Source of the DNA: Phorcus lineatus
Taxonomy: Eukaryota; Mollusca; Gastropoda; Trochida; Trochidae
Reading direction: 5' to 3'
DNA: 64,000 bases
NCBI GenBank assembly: GCA_921293015.1
Contig: OV121083.1
Location: forward strand, 33,224,908 to 33,288,907
Shown here: positions 57,663 to 64,000 of the stretch, piece by piece
Layout of the letters: each line of letters starts with the position of its first letter
Numbering within the stretch: the first letter of the stretch is position 1
Made by a program: the position numbers and the translations under genes
Notes under the pieces: model-generated
Database searches by the model: none
The model's input: the letters and a program-made list of their open reading frames with translations, nothing else
Told to the model about the DNA's origin: nothing

Positions 57663-58302
57663 TAGAGAAGTAAAGTGAAATCCCACGTTTGGTATACAAC
57701 TTCTAGCTTTAATGAAACTGTTATCTTGTTACTGCTGAATAAAGAATTGTGTAAGATCTCGTTATGTCATGAATGTCTGTCCTTCAAAACCTTCCTTCTT
57801 TCAAAGTATAAGGTTTATTATATTTGGTGGTAGATTTACATAGCCTTGTTAACGCTTTTCCAAAGAAAATTATAGCTTTGGAAAAGAAAACTAACCAAAC
57901 AAACAATATTTGTTAGCAATTAGAAGAAAGTCGCGGAAACGTTTACAAGAAATCGTAGTAAATAGAGAAGTTTTTCGTTCATTTTCACTTTTTTGTAAAA
58001 GTGTTATTTATTTGGTAATACATGCATTTTTGGACAGCTGAATAATCCCATTTTGAACATGTAATTTTGCTTTTGCCCAATAACTTCCTTTGTCTTATAT
58101 GTTATCAGCGTAAATTCAGCTGCTACACTAAGAATACAAAGATATTAAAATTCTGTCCGGTGTTGAATTTTACAATTTTGCATTTGTCAATATCGGTATC
58201 GGTTTCACTTTTAAAAATGATCGCCAAAGATTTAAGAAGCAGCAGGGCGGTTATCACGTGATTATGAACTTTGTAGCGGACTGAATTTAACTTAAAAACA
58301 TG

Positions 58303-58879
58303 TTAAAGAGCCACTCCGTAAATTTCATAACATATTATTTACCTTTGATACGAACCTAAATGTCATATGTGGTTATATAAAATCAAAACGTCTTAACTTT
58401 TCATGTCCAAAAAACATATATATGACAAATACTGGTTTTCCATGAAAATCTAAAAACAGCCTTATAAATGCACAAAGGTGTAGATATCACGTCCAATATA
58501 CATGGATACTAGTTATATAACCTGACAAACACTATCAACTCCTAACTACCCTCCTGGCTGTTTTAGATAAGTCTCCGAGATAACGTTTGACTATTTGACG
58601 CGCGCCACTGTCCAGTTTTCGATCATAATTGCGACGTTCTACCTTCATATTATTACTGTACAAAACAAATTATCTTTAAAATGTTTCTTTTTGGTAACAG
58701 TCGATACTTCGCGATCACATGACACCATTGATTAAGTTTTGCATATATGACTCCAACGGGGTCGACCCGATATGCCAGTTTCTAATCCCTGACTAGTTAA
58801 CGAATATCGGATTATATTTAACGACACTGATTGGCTTAATTAAGTGTGCCAGTCCAACAACTCACGGAGTGGCTCTTGA
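58303..58879. mobile_element. TTAA-flanked MITE, family A, copy 2
   Basis: Same element and orientation as 8347-8766. The left TTAA is at 58303-58306; the right side reads GGCTCTTGAA, so its TTAA has drifted to TTGA. It is longer (about 577 bp), with an extra segment of about 56 bp after 58634 and another of about 100 bp near 58757-58860. The right terminal repeat CACGGAGTGGCTCTT is closer to the left end sequence than in copy 1. Confidence 0.85.
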
Positions 58880-58885
58880 AAGCTT

Positions 58886-59055
58886 TATCCTAGTTTTACA
58901 ACCAAGGCAACTTTTGCGTTCATTGTATAGCATGGCGTCCGCCGTTCCTTCGTCTGTCAGTAAATCTTTCCGCATTTCTTCCACATACACCACACCCTTG
59001 AAGCCTGTATTGTTCTTCACAAGTTCGAAAACCCCTCGAAGGCTGAACTCCTTTG
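58886..59055 (-). CDS. Candidate internal exon, unidentified, abutting MITE A copy 2
   Basis: The acceptor-like TTTCAATTAG is followed by an open frame in phase 2: KEFSLRGVFELVKNN, then GFKGVVYVEEMRKDLLTDEG and TADAMLYNE. Third positions are GC-richer than the flanks and the residue mix is globular-like, which argues for real coding sequence. The frame runs into the right end of the MITE and stops at 58862-58864, so the MITE may have replaced or interrupted the natural donor; GGTTGTA near 58900 is a poor donor. SLRGVFEL faintly recalls LLRGIFE of CERKL's N-terminus, but the rest does not follow. I do not recognise it. Confidence 0.4.
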
Positions 59056-62000
59056 CTAATTGAAATTATAAACAGTAAATTTGGTGACTTTCGGACCCGG
59101 AACAAAAAATAAAATAAATAAAGTTTAAATCTTGTGAACAGACTCTTTAGCCAGTAGGGGTTATAAACTGAACATTTTGCGAGTCTGTGGCGCACTGTTT
59201 CGGTCCTTCCTTAATCCTATTTTTTCATTTTTTCTAGAACTAAATTTCTTCAAAAGCTGAAATCCTTTGTACAGACTCCTTTGCCAAAAGTAGCAAAGAA
59301 TTGTTGATTTGGTGACGTGTGGCCCCTGTTAAGGACAGCGGGGGAAATGCCTTAAAACGCAATTGCTTTTTTTCATTTTTAAAATATAGATGAATTGTTG
59401 TTATTAGACGTGGATGTATATGAAAAAAAGTTGGTGACTCCTTGGCCTGCCTCATTATGAAGGTGACCAAACGTCCAAAACAATTTCTGAAGACACCTTG
59501 AATAATTTGGTTTCACACCCTCTATCCCACTGAGAAAGTTTCAACCATATAATCTTGAAGTAAGCCCTTGCTACACAACAATATATCCAGTTTCTTCAAA
59601 ACTAGATTTGTTTTTAAGGTATACAGTTTTCTCTCTGTTCATTGTGTCTTTCATACTGATATGTGTGGTACTGATATGTATATGAACAGATTTTAAGATA
59701 TTCACGTAGCAGAACTTTAGAATCAGATTCACTCACGTTTTGCAGTTTGAATCATCATTCCGTCTGAAATCAAATCATAAAAAAAAAGCTCAAAAAGTCA
59801 GCTATTTTTCAGAAAAATCCATGCGATTCCTTCTGAGACAAGAAAGAGAGGATAATAAATCTAAAACATATTTGCTCTGTGGTTTCTGCCGCCAGGTGTC
59901 AATCTAAGTTCAAAGGTTAACTCGTTGCACAACCAATGGATGATCTCAAAATCTTCTGCGCTAAACGTACACAACATCCGGGATCTGTCACGTGTTCCAA
60001 TTTACCTTTGACCTCCCCTCAATCCCTCTCTTCCGTTACCTGGAAGCGACATCTCCTGTATTGTTTTAGACAACATGGATTCTACATCCCAGGATTTAAA
60101 CAATTAGTTACATGACGCTGTTACGTGTAAAATTGCAAGTGCTTGGCTTTTTATCTACTTTATCAGCGTAGAATAATTTCTGTTTCAAACATAGAGCTAA
60201 CTTTCATGCGGCGGAAGTTATTTTGTCTAGTTTAGTTATAGTTTATATATTAGTGTCGTTTCAGTCGAACTACCCAAAAGTTATCAATGGTGTTCAGATA
60301 TACTGACTCTTGCTGAAGGTATCAATTTATCGCCAAACCGGCTTATAGTGAAGTGCATAAAGGTGTAGAGGATTCATGTGAAACCGGAAGATGTACTGGC
60401 ACGCGTCCATTGGTAACACGTAATTTTAGTTAGTTCACAAGCAGACAGAATTGACAGATTAGAGTTGATAGTGTTTAATAGGCTATATAAATAGTAATCA
60501 AGTAATAGGACTTATTATTCAGGATTCTAGAAACATGTTAACTTTTAAGGTTATATTATAATGTAATTGAAAACTGTTTAAATATATGTATATGAGGCAT
60601 TTCTCTAGAATGAAAATGTACAAAATATCATGTATAATGTCCCTTTAGGCCTAAGTGGTCTACATTGCATAAAGGAATTTGATAAATATCGTTTTTGTCA
60701 ACAGCGTCGGAAACATATCTGTATGGTGCTGAATAAAAGTAACTTATATGTGTAACAGACAGAGGAGTAGCTATTGCCTTGTTCTTCTTTCAAGAACTTA
60801 TCAAAGGAAAACCTTTCTGCCAAAAATAACACTAAGGGGACACAAACGGAAAATCAATTGTTAATATTATATAAGTGTATATCGAAAACATACTTTTATG
60901 AACTTAAATCATTTGCTTCAGACTAGAAATATTTCACTTGGCTTATACCATCTTATTGTTTGTTCAGATTCACCTTCAAATAACTATCAGAAAAGATGGC
61001 AATAAAATTTACATAAATGGAATACATTATGTTGAGATATATCATTATTGACAAGTTGCTGAACAGAAAAGGAAATACTTTGCTAAGATTTGTTCATTAC
61101 CGATGGGCCAGGTATATCGTCCTACCAGATAAATCGATAGAAATTGTCTTGTCAAATTGACGACAGAATCATCGTCGTCTGTATGTAAACCACACAGAAA
61201 ACAAAGTGATCACTCTTTGTCTTATCAATGACTTTCAAAGTGTTTCATTTCCCGCCAAAAGATGAATCATGCCTTATTTCAACTCAAACTGGTTGTAACC
61301 TGACACAGACTTATTCAAACAATGCGGTAACAAGTATGTTACTATCCGTCTTGAACTAAACCCCACAAAGCGTGGCGCGTGCGCCGGAAATGACTGTGGT
61401 TAGAAAGAGACGCTGTAAGAAGTGTCTGTTGAAAAAAAAATATACTTGACGCGCCTGAGAGACCGGGGTATTGTGGGAAAACAGAATTGCTAAAGGTGCT
61501 TATTTTTTCGATCTTTTAAAAGGATTTGATTTGGAAAAAAATGTACATTTAGCTTACACTTACAAGCCACTGAAAGGGTTACAATGGAATAAGTTAACCC
61601 AAATATATTTTTTCTTACATTTGAAAAAAATAAAATTTCAGTCACAGATGATGTATCGCTTTCGGAAGACTTTATTTCGTCGATGAGCTACTTTTTAGGA
61701 GTGACCTTCAAAAGTCTTCTTCATGCCTTATGAATGTAACATTTAAACAAATCTTGCTTCCAAACCTAACTATAAATGCGGTAAGGATTCACTTTTCCGC
61801 GGAGATGATAAATTAAACCAAGTTAGTCCTTTACAGACAATATCACTCGATTTGGAACAGTGTAAAAACTGCGTCGTCTTTAGCTAGATTACACCATCTA
61901 CAATAACAGAAATGGTCAACATTCCAGGTTAAAGGAATTCGAACTATATATGAGTATTTTCACCATCTTTTTCGCTACTTTAACTTTCTACCGAGGCAAT

Positions 62001-62367
62001 AAATATATCATTATCATATCAATTATTCTTTACAATTGGGAAATATTGATAGTTGAATGGTTGAACTAAAAATGTTTGCAGCTTATGAAAATAAAGAATT
62101 TGGAAATATTCTTTATTAATAATGTAACGTTACTGATTTCTTATGCACAGTATAAACATTGACGTCTTTGTCTCTGGATTGCATGGGAATTTGCATATTG
62201 TCGATATCATATATAGTTAATGTGGAGTAAATGCAAGGTTTCGCTAATTCATTCCAGTCTTTGAGAATAAACTTTATAACCTACATATTTTCAAAATAAT
62301 CTATATGATATTTCGGATCGTAAGTAATGAAAAATTATCTGTACATTATATATATAAATTTGTCGGT
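59056..62367. other. No gene recognised; possible CpG-containing promoter-like patch at 61370-61480
   Basis: The patch reads GGCGCGTGCGCCGGAAATGA, then ACGCGCCTGAGAGACCGG and TATTGTGGGAA. It has several CpGs in otherwise AT-rich DNA, an NRF1-like GCGCGTGCGC and an ETS-like CCGGAA. The 71-codon plus frame that follows (61471-61686) has no family resemblance. Confidence 0.25.
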
Positions 62368-62997
62368 TTAAAGGCACTAGTGCACGCTTTTACGGTTTAA
62401 ATTGGCTATTTCAAGGTTTAAGAGGACTTATGCATTCACTTAAGCTTTCTATTGATGCAAAGAAATACTTAAAATTCTTTACAAATGACCTGCAATCAAC
62501 AATGAAAAAATTTAGACAGCCGCTGTCGGCTTGGACATATAACAAATCTAAGGTTAGCTGTGCACAAAACGGATAAATTATAGACAGTTGAAAGCGGCTG
62601 AACTAGTATTATGTGCAGCTGTTGAATTTACCTTAACTCTGAACTGAGAACAAATAATGAAATATGTTTTATGAAAGCAATGTTGTAAATAAACCGATTT
62701 AATAACACAGCATTAGCATTGCTATCAGATTGATCAAAGCGGCTGCCGTTTCCGCTTTTTTGGTTATAAGCAAAATCTTAATATTTCCGATATCGTAGTT
62801 CATGCGGATTTATTGTAACGTAACATTAACTACTTCCGGTCTTTAAAAATCAACTTTACTACCTGAATACGTAAATATTCGTTAAATAACTTACGAGGTA
62901 GATTGCTTGAGTGAGGATCTTGAATAATATCGAGATATATGCAGCATCTGTGCATTCGTTGTGTTAAAGAAATATTGGTGTGCATTAGTGCGTTTAA
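62368..62997. mobile_element. TTAA-flanked MITE, family B, copy 2
   Basis: Aligns end to end with 11979-12600, with about 630 bp and scattered substitutions and small indels. TTAA lies at 62368-62371 and 62994-62997. Left end TTAAAGGCACTAGTGCACG; right end TGTGCATTAGTGCGTTTAA. Confidence 0.88.
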
Positions 62998-63540
62998 ATA
63001 TACGATTGGTAGACAGTTTATTATGCGTTGAAAAGATCGGCCCGAGCAGTAATGTACATTCCTATGTGTGTTGAACGAATGATTTAACCTAAATAATGTT
63101 GTACATTTCCTGTGAATGGTTCAGCGCTTACTCATCCCACACGGCGATATACGACCACTCTACCTGTGACTCTACCTTGTAGCGTAAGTCCCCTCAGTCT
63201 CGTTCCCATCTTGTACCGTAGATCTAGGAAAGATGTGTAAAGAAATTCCAGTATTAAAGACATACTGGATTCGTAAAGCCAGAACTAGGTACTGTCTATA
63301 TGACAATGAAGTTCTATTTTGAGGGCGTTTTATTTTTCCGTTTAAGTTTTCTTTATAAAACATACCCATACAATTATCGTTTTATTGCAAGAGAGAATAC
63401 TCAAGTTGTGTACTGGTACAACCTAACTGTCTCGTTAGAACAATGGTGGGTGTGAACAAGTGTGGGTTTTAAGCAACGTCCTTTGAAACAGTAGGTTTAA
63501 AAAGTATCAAACATGCAACGAATTTGTGCTCTTGGTTTTT

Positions 63541-63663
63541 AACGTCACAGACGGCGAACTACGGTAACTCGAACTGAAACAATCGTTGCTAGGCATAAGT
63601 GATATGTGCACATGTGCTCATATTGAAAATATGTCACCACTTATGATTCACCATATGGGTAAT
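63541..63663. mobile_element. MITE family C, right-end fragment
   Basis: Closely matches about 27848-27973, including ATCGTTGCTAGGCA, GTGATATGTGCACAT, CATATTGAAAATATGTCACC and the terminal CCATATGGGTAAT. The hairpin half is absent. Confidence 0.8.
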
Positions 63664-64000
63664 GGAAGGATATATTGCCTACTAAACAAAATTTGTCTTA
63701 AGTAGTGCACGCTTTTGTCGCAAAGTTATGAAATCTGTATACTTCTTTTATATTCTAATCTGCTATCAATTTAAGATGTTTATATGGGACTACGAGAAAC
63801 GCAGAAACGAGATCTCCCCCCGCAACTTAGCTTATCCCGTTCCTTTACGCATCAAAGATTATTCAATAATATACAGTACTTTAACCCACTTTGGCAGGCT
63901 ATGCTGACAGCAAATGTACCGGCTCTCTATGTGTGGTCGAACAATTATTACAAAACACAGCACAGCCGAAAGAACGGTTATTGTTTAAAGTGAAGCCCTT

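Noticed and set aside
63176-63223. Possible 48-nt minus exon (LRYKMGTRLRGLTLQ) with CTAG acceptor and AAG|GTAGAG donor
   Set aside because: Too short to judge, with two competing donors and no partner exon.
1-64000. Search for CRISPR arrays, operons, phage or viral genes, rRNA
   Set aside because: Nothing of the kind is visible; regular repeats here are eukaryotic minisatellites without spacers.

Overview
This is an AT-rich stretch of animal nuclear DNA with small exons, long introns, simple repeats and many short transposons. Organism: a lophotrochozoan, most likely a mollusc and perhaps a gastropod. The pointers are a tRNA-headed SINE with a (AAT)n tail, TTAA-flanked and TA-flanked MITEs, a Rex1/CR1-like LINE, and an 'ACGCCGC...GCGGC' interspersed repeat at 16.97 kb. 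That identification is inference; there is no rRNA or mitochondrial marker. There are no bacterial genes, operons or CRISPR arrays.

The one gene I can identify is on the minus strand from about 49.44 kb down to 32.61 kb. It is a ceramide kinase / ceramide kinase-like (CERK/CERKL) lipid kinase. I assembled nine coding exons with GT-AG junctions and continuous phase (49285-49444, 43426-43617, 39153-39281, 36044-36107, 35680-35825, 34991-35065, 33824-34239, 33252-33418, 32614-32716), giving 483 codons plus stop. The protein has an N-terminal PH-like region, a glycine-rich nucleotide loop, a GGDG motif, an IIPAG motif and a CERK/CERKL-type C-terminus. Two things are odd: about 70 residues expected between exons 7 and 8 are missing although the splice stays in frame, and the exon 8 splice acceptor is embedded in a 35-bp tandem array that copies the acceptor five times. 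Intron 3 holds a 20-copy minisatellite of near-palindromes.

Left part (1-32.6 kb): no confident gene. It holds a 29-bp GC-rich minisatellite (8.9 kb), a TATC microsatellite (9.6 kb), a 55-bp satellite with dimer structure (11.35-11.7 kb), TTAA-flanked MITEs (8.35 and 11.98 kb), hAT-like elements (13.1 and 15.5 kb), a degenerate LINE piece (14 kb), a SINE (23.7 kb), a hairpin MITE with CRE sites (27.6 kb) and TA microsatellites (24.65 and 29.5 kb). A possible terminal exon lies at 10.9 kb.

Right part (49.5-64 kb): possible orphan exons at 50.3 kb (-), 55.7 kb (+) and 58.9 kb (-); a broken LINE (53.9-55.2 kb) enclosed by a 165-bp inverted repeat (52.27 and 55.31 kb); a pogo/Tigger-like MITE (57.45 kb); and second copies of the TTAA MITE families (58.3 and 62.4 kb). 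The two TTAA families and the hairpin MITE each occur at both ends of the window, so they are active or formerly active families rather than chance similarities.
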